A DNA stretch of 32,130 nucleotides, taken from NCBI GenBank assembly GCA_012729395.1, contig JAAYDF010000053.1, positions 1 to 32,130 on the forward strand, read 5' to 3'. The position numbers and the translations under genes were made by a program. The notes under the pieces are model-generated. The model saw only the letters and a list, made by a program, of their open reading frames with translations, searched no databases and was not told where the DNA came from. Each line of letters begins with the position of its first letter. Within the stretch, counting starts at the first letter, position 1. This DNA is from Phycisphaerae bacterium. Its GTDB lineage: Bacteria > Planctomycetota > Phycisphaerae > UBA1845 > PWPN01. This document shows positions 1 through 7,788 of this stretch, one piece after another.

Positions 1-257
1 AACCCGATGCCCCGCCTCTGGGGAGGCAGGTGCACTCGCCTCTCAGCGTCGAACCATACCTCCTCGCCGAAGCGGATCCACCCGCGTTCCGGCCGCTCGA
101 GACCGGCCAGACACCGCAGAATGGTCGTCTTTCCACAACCCGAGGCACCGAGCAGCGCGGTCACGGAGAATCGGTCAGCCGGCCGCCGCATCACCCCGTG
201 GATGACCGGCACCCCCGGAAAACGCTTCTCGAAGTCAGACGCAAGCTCCGCCATCAT
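1..257 (-). CDS. modC: Molybdate ABC transporter ATP-binding protein ModC, N-terminal part (cut by window edge)
   Basis: About 85 N-terminal residues are visible before the window ends. They contain a Walker A P-loop, GASGCGKTT, at about residues 37-45, then LRCLAGLERPERG, which is typical of the nucleotide-binding subunit of import ABC transporters. The protein would power molybdate (or tungstate) uptake from the cytoplasmic face. The start ATG overlaps the modB stop as ATGA, so translational coupling is likely; a second ATG directly follows it. The usual N-terminal strand before the P-loop looks divergent (ELASDFEKRFPGVPV). Assignment to ModC rather than another ABC ATPase rests mainly on the modA-modB neighbours. 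The signature motif, Walker B and any molybdate-binding TOBE domain lie outside the window. Confidence 0.85.
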   Translation of the reverse strand, partial: MMAELASDFEKRFPGVPVIHGVMRRPADRFSVTALLGASGCGKTTILRCLAGLERPERGWIRFGEEVWFDAERRVHLPPQRRGIG

Positions 258-916
258 AGCCCCGGCACCCGACGTTGAAGTGAGTACACCACGCTCAGCA
301 TGCAGACCGAGAAGGCCAGCAAAACCCCCGCCGTCACATTGGCGGCGCCGTAGTTCATCGCCTGCACATCATCGTAGATCAGTGTCGAGATTGTCTGGGT
401 CACGCCCGGAATGTTCCCGCCCAGCATCAGAACCACGCCGAATTCGCCAACGGTATGGGCAAATGACAGAACCACACCGGTGAGAATCCCCGCCCGCGCA
501 AGAGGGAGGATCACCCTGCAGAACGTCCGAAACCGAGAGGCCCCCAGACACCACGAGGCCTCGACCAGACGCCGATCGACCGCCGTGAAGCCAGCCACGA
601 AAGGCCGTACCGCAAACGGCAGGTTGAAGATGACCGACCCAACCAGGATACCCCCAAAGGAGAACGGAAGGCTGCTGCCGGTGACCGACTGGATCAGCCC
701 GCCGATGGGGCTCCTCGGACCCAGGGCCATCAGCAGGTAGAAGCCCAGCACGGTTGGCGGAAGGATGATCGGCAGCGCAACAACGGCCTCAACGAGGAAC
801 TTGCCCCGCCATCGCGTCGTCGTCAGCCAATAAGCGAGAGGCAAACCCAAGAGCAGAAGAATGGCCGTGGTAGCCACCGCAAGACGCAACGTGACCCACA
901 CTGCCGATTCACACAA
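254..916 (-). CDS. modB: Molybdate ABC transporter permease ModB
   Basis: A 220-residue polytopic membrane protein with about five or six hydrophobic segments, the usual size for ModB. The cytoplasmic EAA loop that contacts the ATPase is visible as VEASWCLGASRFRTF followed by VILPLARAGILTG. LPIILPPTVLGFYLL near residue 50 is typical of ModB permeases. It forms the membrane channel for molybdate delivered by ModA. The start is taken as TTG, three bases after the modA stop, with GGAGAG about 8 nt upstream inside the end of modA; no ATG lies near this N-terminus. The stop overlaps the modC start as ATGA. Gene order modA-modB-modC on one strand supports a single operon. Confidence 0.92.
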   Translation of the reverse strand: MCESAVWVTLRLAVATTAILLLLGLPLAYWLTTTRWRGKFLVEAVVALPIILPPTVLGFYLLMALGPRSPIGGLIQSVTGSSLPFSFGGILVGSVIFNLPFAVRPFVAGFTAVDRRLVEASWCLGASRFRTFCRVILPLARAGILTGVVLSFAHTVGEFGVVLMLGGNIPGVTQTISTLIYDDVQAMNYGAANVTAGVLLAFSVCMLSVVYSLQRRVPGL

Positions 917-919
917 GAT

Positions 920-1765
920 TCAACTCTCCGGAAGAGCGTAACCATGCTTCCTCAGAATAGCTCGGCTCTCCTCGCCACGCATGAACTGGCACAACATACG
1001 GACGGATCTCGTGTCCTCCGACCGACGCAGGATCACGCCTGCCTGCTCTATCCGAGGGTAGGCATCGACCGGGATCTCCCAGTACCGTCCTTTGTCGCGC
1101 ATCGGCGGAGCAAGGGCCAGCGATAACGCGATGATACCGATATCCGCCGCCCCGGACTCCACGAACTGGGCGGCCTGCGTGATGTTCTCGGCCAGCACGA
1201 GCCGCGACTTCACTTCCTCGTAGACTCCCAGTGTCTTCATGGCCGACTCAGCCGCCCGCCCATAGGGCGCATGGGTAGGGTTCGCCATGGCAATTCTTTG
1301 GACCGAAGGATCCACCAGGCTTTGTATGCCAACGGAAGCCACGTCAAGTGGCGAGCTGTTGGGCACCCAGATGGCTATCCTCCCCACCGCATAGAGAAAC
1401 ACATCCGATTCTGACGCCAAACCCTGTTCGACGAGTTTCTGCGGATACGCCACATCTGCCGACAGAAACAGATCAAAGGGAGCCCCGTTGGCTAGCTGGG
1501 CAAAGAGGCTGCCCGAGGAACCGTACACCGCCTTCACCTCGACCTCGGCGTGCTGATGGCGAAATGCCGCGATGACATCGTCAAGAACGAACTTCAGATT
1601 GGCCGCGGCCGCGACTGACACCTGCCGTCGAACCGAGGGCTGAGAGGCCGGCGACTCAGTGGGCTGTTCTCGCCCTCCGCAACCAGACGCCAGCGTGCCC
1701 AGGCATGCCAACAGAAGACTACGACGCCACCAGGAAGCCACCCAATCGGACGGATGATCCTTCAC
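920..1765 (-). CDS. modA: Molybdate ABC transporter substrate-binding lipoprotein ModA
   Basis: A 281-residue periplasmic solute-binding protein. The N-terminus has a hydrophobic signal (LLLACLGTLA) ending in the lipobox LASGC, so the mature protein should be a lipoprotein with Cys29 acylated. A Pro/Ser/Gln-rich linker follows, then the ModA hallmark VSVAAAANLKFVLDD, GSSGSLFAQLANGAPFDLFLSAD and GAADIGIIALSLAL. It binds molybdate and presents it to ModB-ModC. The start is GTG, with AGGAG 6 nt upstream. The upstream spacer (1766-1997) is shared with the divergent rhomboid gene. I see no match to the enterobacterial ModE operator there, only a short dyad (CACC-5 nt-GGTG) at 1801-1813. Confidence 0.93.
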   Translation of the reverse strand: MKDHPSDWVASWWRRSLLLACLGTLASGCGGREQPTESPASQPSVRRQVSVAAAANLKFVLDDVIAAFRHQHAEVEVKAVYGSSGSLFAQLANGAPFDLFLSADVAYPQKLVEQGLASESDVFLYAVGRIAIWVPNSSPLDVASVGIQSLVDPSVQRIAMANPTHAPYGRAAESAMKTLGVYEEVKSRLVLAENITQAAQFVESGAADIGIIALSLALAPPMRDKGRYWEIPVDAYPRIEQAGVILRRSEDTRSVRMLCQFMRGEESRAILRKHGYALPES

Positions 1766-1997
1766 GGTATTCTCCTAACCCTGCAATAACCCTATCCTGA
1801 CACCATCGCGGTGGTTGACAACACGCTCACGCCCGCGCGACGGGCGATCCTATCCGGCTCTTCCCGCGGCTGTCAAGGCCGACCAAGCGAAGCTCTTGCC
1901 TTTGCATCCTGGTAGTTCGGCTTGTGAACGGTTACCCTTGCCCCAAGCCGACAGGGCAAGCCCGGAGCTGCAATGAAACCATCGCCGGGGAGGCAAA

Positions 1998-3143
1998 ATG
2001 ATCGAATGCCCGACATGCTGTGCTCCACTGAACAGAAGGCAGACCACGCATGGGTACGTGTACTGCTGCAGGCAATGCCGGGGGCTGGCGGCGACGCTGC
2101 CGGTCCTGCGGAAGGCGGGGGCGACGCGCGAGTTCCTGCGAGAACTGTGGCAGAGAATCCACAACGAGGGAGCGCCTCGTCGCCGCCGGTGTCCGCACTG
2201 CATGATGCCGATGGCCGAGGTGAGCTTGCCGGCCGGCGGGCATCGTCTCACGCTGGATGCGTGCGCGCGGTGCGCGGCCATCTGGTTTGACGCGACGGAG
2301 TACGAAGCCGTACCACGCCGCCCCGAGCCCAAGCCAACGCCAATCGAGCGGACGATGTCACCGGAGGCACGCGAGCAGCTCGCGCTTTGCCGGGTGAAGC
2401 AGATCGGCGAGGATGCCCGCCGGGAAAGCTTCAATGAGGGCCCGGACCAGGCGTGGCAATGGTTACCGGCACTGTTGGGACTTCCGGTTGAGCTGGAGGC
2501 GCCCGCAGTCTCGCAGCGACCATGGGTCACGTGGACTGTGACTGTTCTATGTGTGATGGCCACGCTACCTATTCTGGGAGACGAGGGCCTGCCCCAAAGC
2601 GAGACGTTCCGGCAATGGGGCTTCATTCCGGCCGACTGGGCGCGTGGCGGCGGCATCACCCTGCTGACCTCCTTCTTTCTGCATGCCGGCTGGTTTCACC
2701 TGCTGGGCAACCTGTACTTCCTGATGGTCTTTGGCGACAACGTGGAGGACCGGCTCGGGCGAGTGGCCTTTGTGGCGTTGCTGGCCGGCGGGCATCTGGC
2801 GGGAATGGTGGCCCACGGAGCCTTTGGTGCGGATGCATCCATGCCCTGCATTGGGGCGAGCGCCGGCATCAGCAGTGTCATCGCCTTCTACGCGCTCGAG
2901 TTCCCCAAGGTGCGGCTGGGGTTCATGTTCCGCTACTTCCTGCTCTTCAGGTGGTTCCACCTCTCCGCCGCATGGGCACTGGTGCTGTACGCGTTCATGC
3001 AAATCTTCGGCGTCTACTTCCAGATCCTCGGAGCCAGCAACGTATCGTACCTCGGCCACCTCGGCGGTCTGGCCGTCGGCGTGGCCGCCATCTTCGTGTA
3101 CCGTAGCCGGCAGCGACGCGAGGTGGCAAAGGCCATAGACTAG
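1998..3143 (+). CDS. Rhomboid family intramembrane serine protease with N-terminal zinc-ribbon region
   Basis: A 381-residue protein in two parts. Residues 1-100 carry two cysteine sets, C4/C7 with C23/C24/C27 and C65/C68 with C89/C92, resembling two zinc ribbons of the TFIIB-like type. From about residue 175 it is a polytopic rhomboid core: HAGWFHLLGN (residues 229-238), catalytic Ser288 in GASAGIS, and His354 in YLGHLGG. This Ser-His dyad is the rhomboid active site, which cleaves transmembrane helices of substrate proteins. The ATG follows a GGGGAGG ribosome binding site. The gene is divergent from modA. The zinc ribbons should lie on the cytoplasmic side and could recruit a partner; that is inference. 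The substrate is unknown. Confidence 0.9.
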   Translation: MIECPTCCAPLNRRQTTHGYVYCCRQCRGLAATLPVLRKAGATREFLRELWQRIHNEGAPRRRRCPHCMMPMAEVSLPAGGHRLTLDACARCAAIWFDATEYEAVPRRPEPKPTPIERTMSPEAREQLALCRVKQIGEDARRESFNEGPDQAWQWLPALLGLPVELEAPAVSQRPWVTWTVTVLCVMATLPILGDEGLPQSETFRQWGFIPADWARGGGITLLTSFFLHAGWFHLLGNLYFLMVFGDNVEDRLGRVAFVALLAGGHLAGMVAHGAFGADASMPCIGASAGISSVIAFYALEFPKVRLGFMFRYFLLFRWFHLSAAWALVLYAFMQIFGVYFQILGASNVSYLGHLGGLAVGVAAIFVYRSRQRREVAKAID

Positions 3144-3344
3144 CACGGCCAGCCACGCAGCCCGTATCTTCAGGTGTGCCACCGGCCTGCCCGCCGTGAC
3201 GGGCGTCTCGCTTCCCTTGCGGCCCCGGTCAACGACGCCAAGCCGGACTTAGGCCGCGGCATCACCGATACTGCCAACCGTGGGTTTCTTGTTGTCCCGA
3301 GAAAACGACAGCTCACGCAGAGGCGTCGGCCTCGCCGACGACCC

Positions 3345-3625
3345 CAGACAACTCTCCGCCGCCCACGACCCAACGCCAACGGCGTTGAATAACACAGCCC
3401 TGGGTCGCGCAGCGCACCCTGGGTGATCAGACCCGTCTTGATCCAGCAAACCCTGAAAGAGTCTCATATCCGGCCGCGGCTCAATCCCCCAACACCAAGA
3501 CCTTGCCATCACACCGGCTCCGAAGCACTGGCACTCCGGCGGGAGGCACATGCAACCCTTTCAGGGTTGAGCCATGCTTGCGGGCATAATTCCCGGGGTG
3601 CGCTGCGCGACCCCGGGCTGCGATC
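3345..3625. repeat. Dispersed palindromic repeat block
   Basis: The block holds two near reverse-complement copies of one module: GGGTCGCGCAGCGCACCC around 3407-3424 and GGGGTGCGCTGCGCGACCCC around 3596-3615. Between and beside them are the palindrome CAACCCTTTCAGGGTTG (3553-3569) and CGCCAACGGCGTTGAATAA at about 3371-3389. The core palindrome recurs at 14309-14323. I recall similar modules scattered through environmental planctomycete genomes, but cannot verify that here. Confidence 0.55.
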
Positions 3626-3785
3626 TGGAACCGCGTTGCGGTTCGAGGGCCAGTATCGGCACGCCAACAGAGTGCCACATTCCCGGGAACCGCATTGCGG
3701 TGCGGACCGCGTCGCTGAGTAGGGACAGACCACGGGCACGTCGACCCGGCTTGAATGCCGGGCCTAGAGCGTTTCCCGAACCGCT

Positions 3786-3815
3786 GTAGCGGTCGCCCCC
3801 TGACTTCGGCGAGCT
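3786..3815. repeat. 30-bp exact dispersed repeat, copy 1
   Basis: Thirty bases beginning GTAGCGGTCGCCCCCTGACT are identical to 14538-14567 in the same orientation. Both copies are intergenic. The flanks differ, so the unit seems to end near the GAGCT at its right end. Confidence 0.7.
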
Positions 3816-3868
3816 TAGCCCAGCCGTGGCGACCGGCGTATTCTCCGCAAACCCGCCGGCCACCATAA

Positions 3869-3900
3869 CCTGTCCGCCGCGGCGGAGGGGGCGGCCGCTA
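3869..3900. repeat. GC-rich dispersed repeat with a second copy at 16692-16721
   Basis: The module CCTGTCCGCCGCGGCGGAG followed by GGGCGGCC and a CTAC-like end appears here and, with few changes, at 16692-16721. It contains the palindrome TCCGCCGCGGCGGA and could fold into a hairpin. Part of the right end (GGCGGCCGCTACGC) recurs near 11034. Role unknown. Confidence 0.55.
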
Positions 3901-3991
3901 CGCCATGACGTGAACTGCTCTAGCACGGACAACGCAATAATCCGGAAAGACGCTCAACACGTACCAAGCCCGCAACTCGCTGTCGCGTATC

Positions 3992-4010
3992 GCTCACGGT
4001 GAGCTATAAT
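3992..4010 (+). promoter_or_regulatory. Candidate promoter -10 with abutting operator-like dyad for the aldo/keto reductase
   Basis: A perfect 6-bp inverted repeat, GCTCAC-G-GTGAGC (3992-4004), is followed directly by TATAAT (4005-4010), about 80 bases before the reductase ATG. No good -35 hexamer lies 16-18 bases upstream, which fits an activator- or repressor-controlled promoter. The position of TATAAT also argues against a start codon at 3999. Confidence 0.45.
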
Positions 4011-4091
4011 CCACCCATACGGGACGCTGTGGTAACGATTGGGCTGTGGCCCCTGTCGCGCGACACCGCCGGCCCTACGGAGGACTTATCC

Positions 4092-5099
4092 ATGCGACGA
4101 CGTCAATTCCTCGGCACGTTGGGCGCCGCCCTGGCGACCGGTGCCTTCGCCCGACGCACACCGGCTCAGACCGCGGGCGAGTCGGCCACCGAAGAGCGAC
4201 TGGCTGATGGCCCCCGATCCAACGCGCCCCGGCTCCCCATGCGCGAGTACGGAAAAACGGGAATCAAACTGTCGATCATCGGCTTCCCCGGTTTCGCCAT
4301 GCGAGACACTACCCATAACGACCGCGACCGGACAAACCGCCTCGTGGCCGAGACCATCGAACGCGGCGTAAACTTCTTTGACTTGGCTGCCCAGTACGGC
4401 AACGCCGAAGAAGTCATGGGCCCCGCGCTGCAGCCCTATCGCCGGCAGGTGTTCGTCTCCAGCAAAACCGCCAAACGAACAGCCGAGGAAGCCGCGAAGG
4501 AACTCGATTGCTCACTCGAACGACTCAAGACCGACTACCTCGACGCGTATAACCTGCACCATATCCAACACATGGACAAGGACGTGGATGTGGCCTTCGG
4601 CAAGGGCGGAGCGATGGAACTGTTGATCCAAGCCAAGAAGGAGGGCCGGGTGCGACACCTGGGCTTCTCCGCCCATTCCATCGAGGCCGCCTTCGCCGCC
4701 CTCGACCGCTACGATTTCGACTCGGCGATCTTCCCCATCAACTACCCCTCGGCCATGAAGGGCAAGTGGGGACCACAGATCATCGAGCGCTGCCAGGCCA
4801 AGGGCGTGGCCATGTTCGCACTCAAGGCCCTGGCCCGCCAGCAATGGCCTCAAGACGACCCCCGACGAAGCAGCTACCCCATCTGCTGGTACCAGCCTAT
4901 CACCGACCTCGACGAGGCGGAGCTCGGCCTGCGGTACACGCTCAGCCAACCGATCGTGGCGGCCCTCCCGCCCTCATCCGACCGCCTCCACCGCCTCGCC
5001 ATGATCCTGGCGATGGACCATCGGCCGATCACACCCGAGGAGGAGCAAAGATTGGCCGCCCTGGCCGAGGGACTGGATCCCGTTTTCTCGCAGGCTTGA
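4092..5099 (+). CDS. Tat-exported aldo/keto reductase
   Basis: A 335-residue NAD(P)H-dependent oxidoreductase of the aldo/keto reductase superfamily. The N-terminus MRRRQFLGTLGAALATGAFA is a twin-arginine signal, so the folded protein is probably exported. The catalytic tetrad is visible as Asp97 and Tyr102 (FFDLAAQYGNAEEVMG), Lys125 (VSSKTAKRT) and His156 (NLHHIQH). The start at 4092 is chosen because GGAGGA lies 6-7 nt upstream and the Tat signal begins there; an in-frame ATG at 3999 would sit inside the -10 element. The substrate cannot be read from sequence. Similar signal-bearing family members are common in planctomycetes, as I recall, often without a known pathway. No partner gene for a clear operon is adjacent. 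Confidence 0.88.
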   Translation: MRRRQFLGTLGAALATGAFARRTPAQTAGESATEERLADGPRSNAPRLPMREYGKTGIKLSIIGFPGFAMRDTTHNDRDRTNRLVAETIERGVNFFDLAAQYGNAEEVMGPALQPYRRQVFVSSKTAKRTAEEAAKELDCSLERLKTDYLDAYNLHHIQHMDKDVDVAFGKGGAMELLIQAKKEGRVRHLGFSAHSIEAAFAALDRYDFDSAIFPINYPSAMKGKWGPQIIERCQAKGVAMFALKALARQQWPQDDPRRSSYPICWYQPITDLDEAELGLRYTLSQPIVAALPPSSDRLHRLAMILAMDHRPITPEEEQRLAALAEGLDPVFSQA

Positions 5100-5124
5100 C
5101 AACCACCCTGCCGCAAGGTGACAT
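5096..5124 (+). promoter_or_regulatory. Weak candidate promoter for the GNAT gene
   Basis: TTGACA (5096-5101) overlaps the reductase stop codon. After a 17-base spacer comes TGACAT (5119-5124), which matches the -10 consensus at only three positions. The -35 is perfect but the -10 is poor, so this is tentative. Confidence 0.25.
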
Positions 5125-5166
5125 GCGATCGCCACCTTCAGGTGACCCACCGGAGCAACGCCAACC

Positions 5167-5637
5167 ATGACCATCACCAGAGCATCCACCGCGGATGCGG
5201 AGTGCGTCCTGCAGCTCCAGAAGCTGGCCTATCGTAGCGAGGCCCTTCTCTATGGCGACTTCTCAATACCCCCGCTGACGCAAACGCTGGATGACCTCAG
5301 GGCCGAATTCGCCACCAAAACAGTTCTCAAGGCACTGCTGAACGATCAGATCGTGGGCTCGGTCAGGGCGTCGCACAAACACGGCACCTGCTTCATCGAA
5401 CGACTGATCGTGCATCCGGACTTCCAGGGCCAAGGCATCGGGACGCAACTCCTGCTCGACGTCGAGGCCTGTTTCCCCAACGCGGATCGCCTCGAGCTGT
5501 TCACCGGACACAGAAGCCACAGGAATATCCGCCTGTACGAGAGGCTCGGCTACCGAATCTTCAGGCAGCAACCCGTCAGCAGCAGCCTGAGTCTCGTGTA
5601 CATCGAGAAGCTCAAGCAGGCACCGCCAGACGCGTGA
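5167..5637 (+). CDS. GNAT family N-acetyltransferase
   Basis: A 156-residue protein of the usual single-domain GNAT length. The acetyl-CoA binding motif A is clear: IERLIVHPDFQGQGIGTQLL, with QGQGIG at residues 87-92. Motif B follows with ELFTGHRSHRNIRLYERLGYRIF. The protein would transfer an acetyl group from acetyl-CoA to an amine; the acceptor (small molecule, peptide or protein N-terminus) cannot be deduced. The start ATG gives the normal N-terminus MTITRASTADAECVLQL. It lies 67 bases after the reductase on the same strand, so co-transcription is possible, although TTGACA at the reductase stop could give it its own promoter. Confidence 0.88.
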   Translation: MTITRASTADAECVLQLQKLAYRSEALLYGDFSIPPLTQTLDDLRAEFATKTVLKALLNDQIVGSVRASHKHGTCFIERLIVHPDFQGQGIGTQLLLDVEACFPNADRLELFTGHRSHRNIRLYERLGYRIFRQQPVSSSLSLVYIEKLKQAPPDA

Positions 5638-5861
5638 GCGACTCAACCCTCGGTCTGTGGACCACAGTCCCGTCCAAAGGCACCTGCAACGCGATAAGTG
5701 CTTGTGCCGATACGGGTTGGGAGCAGTGATCGGCCAACAATCGCCGCTTTCGATCTTGACAACGCGGTCGTCGCCCAATGGGTTCAAAGCATCTATTCGA
5801 ACCACAGGCAGCCGAGAAGGCCTGCCCGATGCGAAGAGTCTACATGTCCGGAGGGTTTGCC

Positions 5862-6446
5862 ATGCCGAAGCGAGTGTTATGCGGTGCGGTTCTGGTAGCG
5901 GTCACCTGCTCGGCGAGCGGTGTCGGCGCGGCCACGATCACGATCTATACCGACAAGACGGCGTGGGAGAACGCCGTGGGCGGCCAGTTCCTGACGGAGG
6001 ACTTCGCCGACGATCAACTGAACCCCGGGATCAGCTTCGTCTCCAGCGAATCTGGCCGTGTCAACTCAGCTCAGGAATACTATCAGGACGTCCTGGCCTC
6101 ACAGAGTCAGAACGAGCCCAGCACGACCTGGAGCTTCGTACCGCAGATCACCGCATACGGCGGCAACTGGACCTTGGGCGGCCCCGGTGGCTCGGGCAAC
6201 AACCTACAAGTCCACGTCGACGACCTCTCCATCTACGTGGGCGCCATTTCCAACAGCTACAACGGCGGATTCTGGGGTTTCACCTCGGACACCCCCCTCA
6301 CCTCCGTCCGCACCGTGGGCGGGAGTGGCAGCCATCAGCAACACTACAGTCTTGATGACATGGTGTATTCCCCGGTGCCCGAGCCGGCCACCGTGGGGCT
6401 GCTGGCCTTGGGCGGACTGGCTGTGCTGCGTCGCAAGCGCGGCTGA
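5862..6446 (+). CDS. PEP-CTERM sorting domain-containing exported protein
   Basis: A 194-residue secreted protein. It has an N-terminal signal peptide (MPKRVLCGAVLVAVTCSASG, cleavage probably after VGAA), a roughly 145-residue mature region, and a C-terminal PEP-CTERM signal: VPEPATVG, a hydrophobic stretch, then RRKRG. Such tails are processed by exosortase and sort proteins to the cell surface or exopolysaccharide. The mature part starts ITIYTDKTAWENAVGG with a downstream DLSIYVGAISNSYNGGFWGF, which resembles surface proteins of this class but has no catalytic motif I recognise. The start at 5862 has GGAGGG 6 nt upstream; earlier in-frame ATGs lack a signal peptide. No exosortase gene is in the window. 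Confidence 0.85.
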   Translation: MPKRVLCGAVLVAVTCSASGVGAATITIYTDKTAWENAVGGQFLTEDFADDQLNPGISFVSSESGRVNSAQEYYQDVLASQSQNEPSTTWSFVPQITAYGGNWTLGGPGGSGNNLQVHVDDLSIYVGAISNSYNGGFWGFTSDTPLTSVRTVGGSGSHQQHYSLDDMVYSPVPEPATVGLLALGGLAVLRRKRG

Positions 6447-6466
6447 CGCTCTCACCCTGGCATCAC

Positions 6467-6482
6467 CCCGGCCCGCGCCGGG
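6467..6482 (+). terminator. GC-rich hairpin after the PEP-CTERM gene
   Basis: CCCGGC-CCGC-GCCGGG forms a 6-bp stem with a 4-nt loop 20 bases after the stop codon. There is no T-run, so it is a weak terminator candidate or an mRNA 3'-end stabiliser. Confidence 0.3.
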
Positions 6483-6838
6483 AGGCAACCGCAACGGAAC
6501 CGCACAACCACGCACCCTGCACAAACCAAGAACTGCGGCATGCGCAATCTTTGGCATCTCGCGGGCTACACGCCAGCGATGGTAACCACGCACGGAGCTC
6601 GCCAGTTTGGCACCTGGCGGAATCCCGCCTTGTTGAAGCCTCCGCCGCCCCCAACGGCCTTCCTCCTCCAGGGACGGCTCGCACCACACACGCATAAATT
6701 GCACCTTGAAACGAACTCCCAGAACCCGCCCATCGTCCCCATCTACAAGAAACGCCGAACGCTTTGAAACTTTCAGCCTCGTCAGACGTATACGATGGGT
6801 AGTAATGCCCAGCGAAGGAAATTTTGGGAATTTTTTCG

Positions 6839-6867
6839 TTGGTTTTTGGGCGGGGATGGGTTAGAAT
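6839..6867 (+). promoter_or_regulatory. Candidate sigma70-like promoter
   Basis: TTGGTT (6839-6844), a 17-base spacer, then TAGAAT (6862-6867, five of six matches to the -10 consensus), in an AT-rich patch. It could drive transcription toward the DUF2617-like gene, leaving a leader of about 220 bases. Confidence 0.3.
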
Positions 6868-6992
6868 CGGCTTCGGTGACCTCCACCCTCGGCCTACCTG
6901 ATGAGGAGTAGCTGCCGTGGCGGGCTGACACCCGTAGCGGGTGTGCACCTGAGGACGGGAAGGCGGCACTCACAGTACCCAGGGATTACACA

Positions 6993-7026
6993 AGGCCATT
7001 GTCAGGCCTTGGTTAGGGTATATGTT
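6993..7026 (+). promoter_or_regulatory. Candidate promoter with inverted repeat over the -35 region
   Basis: TTGTCA (6999-7004, five of six matches) is followed after 16 bases by TATGTT (7021-7026, four of six). The -35 is the centre of a perfect inverted repeat AAGGCC-ATTGTCA-GGCCTT (6993-7010), which could bind a dimeric regulator. It lies about 70 bases before the DUF2617-like start, nearer than the 6839 candidate. Confidence 0.4.
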
Positions 7027-7093
7027 CGGCCTGTGAGCATCGACACAGGCAGGTGGATTCCGATGGCGCCCGGTGGGCGTCGAGGGGCTGACC

Positions 7094-7669
7094 GTGGAAC
7101 TCGGCCAGACATTACAGCGGGTTGCGGACCTTAAGTTCGTGCTTTACCGGAGGCCTTTGCATCCGGAGTTGTTCTGCATTCACGAGAGCCGGCACCTGGA
7201 GCGCGGCACCTACCAGGCGGATATCTGGGTGATGGGGCTCTCTCATGTGGTGACGGTCCAGTCGGCCGGCCGGTGCGTCACCGAGGTCACCACCGAGGAT
7301 ATCGAGGTCTTGCCGCAAAACGGCTTGGTCACGACTTTCCCGTTCCGCGGCGAGCGGGATCACCTCGAGAAGCTCGACGACGGCATGCACTACATCCTCT
7401 CGACTCAGGTCGAGCGGATGAATCGCAACCTGTTCCATGCCTCGCACCGTGACCTCATGCACTACGGGGCCACGCGGGGGATGCTGGTCAAGTTCGAGAA
7501 CTGGGTCCACGACGACAACCTGGTACCCTTCAGCTTCATTGACTGGGAGCTGCGGGACCGGGAACTGCACGTACAGGCCTTCCATTCCTTCCCGGCTGAC
7601 TATACCATCCTGAAGACTCAGTCGATCTTCGAGGTCGGCCCACCGCCGAAACCCAAGCAAAGTCGCTAA
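7094..7669 (+). CDS. DUF2617-like protein of unknown function
   Basis: About 191 residues, soluble, with no signal peptide. The N-terminal LKFVLYRRPLHPELFCIHESR followed by YQADIWVMGLSHVVTV resembles, from memory, the DUF2617 family found in planctomycetes and actinobacteria; the C-terminal AFHSFPADYTILKTQSIFE fits as well. No catalytic residues are known for it. The start is set at GTG 7094 because GAGGGG lies 6 nt upstream; an in-frame GTG at 7073 would add seven residues but lacks a good ribosome binding site. A strong hairpin terminator follows, so it is probably monocistronic. The family call was not tested by profile search. Confidence 0.7.
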   Translation: MELGQTLQRVADLKFVLYRRPLHPELFCIHESRHLERGTYQADIWVMGLSHVVTVQSAGRCVTEVTTEDIEVLPQNGLVTTFPFRGERDHLEKLDDGMHYILSTQVERMNRNLFHASHRDLMHYGATRGMLVKFENWVHDDNLVPFSFIDWELRDRELHVQAFHSFPADYTILKTQSIFEVGPPPKPKQSR

Positions 7670-7709
7670 GTTCGAGCGGGATCGGCCGGGAGACGACAAA
7701 GGCTGTAAC

Positions 7710-7743
7710 GGGCGGATCGGCCAGAGCGCGATCCGCCCTTTCT
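7710..7743 (+). terminator. Rho-independent terminator after the DUF2617-like gene
   Basis: A perfect 10-bp stem, GGGCGGATCG (7710-7719) pairing with CGATCCGCCC (7729-7738), encloses a 9-nt loop and is followed by TTTCT. It lies 40 bases after the stop codon and 46 before leuD, separating the two transcripts. Confidence 0.8.
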
Positions 7744-7788
7744 GTGGATACTCCCCGGGCCTCCGCCCGGCAAAGCAGAGGACACGAC

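Larger units (their letters stand above)
3144..3991. other. Repeat-rich intergenic spacer without a convincing gene
   Basis: About 850 bases between the rhomboid gene and the reductase promoter. Short open frames occur on both strands but show no recognisable domain, ribosome binding site or conserved start. The stretch is made of short GC-rich repeat modules, several of which recur elsewhere in the window (listed separately). GCCCGCCGTGACGGGC near 3189 could form a small hairpin after the rhomboid gene but has no T-run. Confidence 0.6.
6483..7093. other. Gene-free spacer with locally AT-rich sequence and promoter candidates
   Basis: About 600 bases with no supported gene. Short open frames have no domain or ribosome binding site. 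Around 6815-6850 the sequence becomes unusually T-rich for this window (TTTTGGGAATTTTTTCG). Two promoter-like arrangements in the second half are listed separately. I see no RNA gene. Confidence 0.5.

Noticed and set aside
1766-1997. ModE operator upstream of modA
   Set aside because: No match to the long AT-containing palindrome; only a short CACC/GGTG dyad.
3561-3932. 123-codon minus-strand frame as a gene
   Set aside because: It is made entirely of dispersed repeats, one of which is translated again in the unrelated frame near 14.5 kb.
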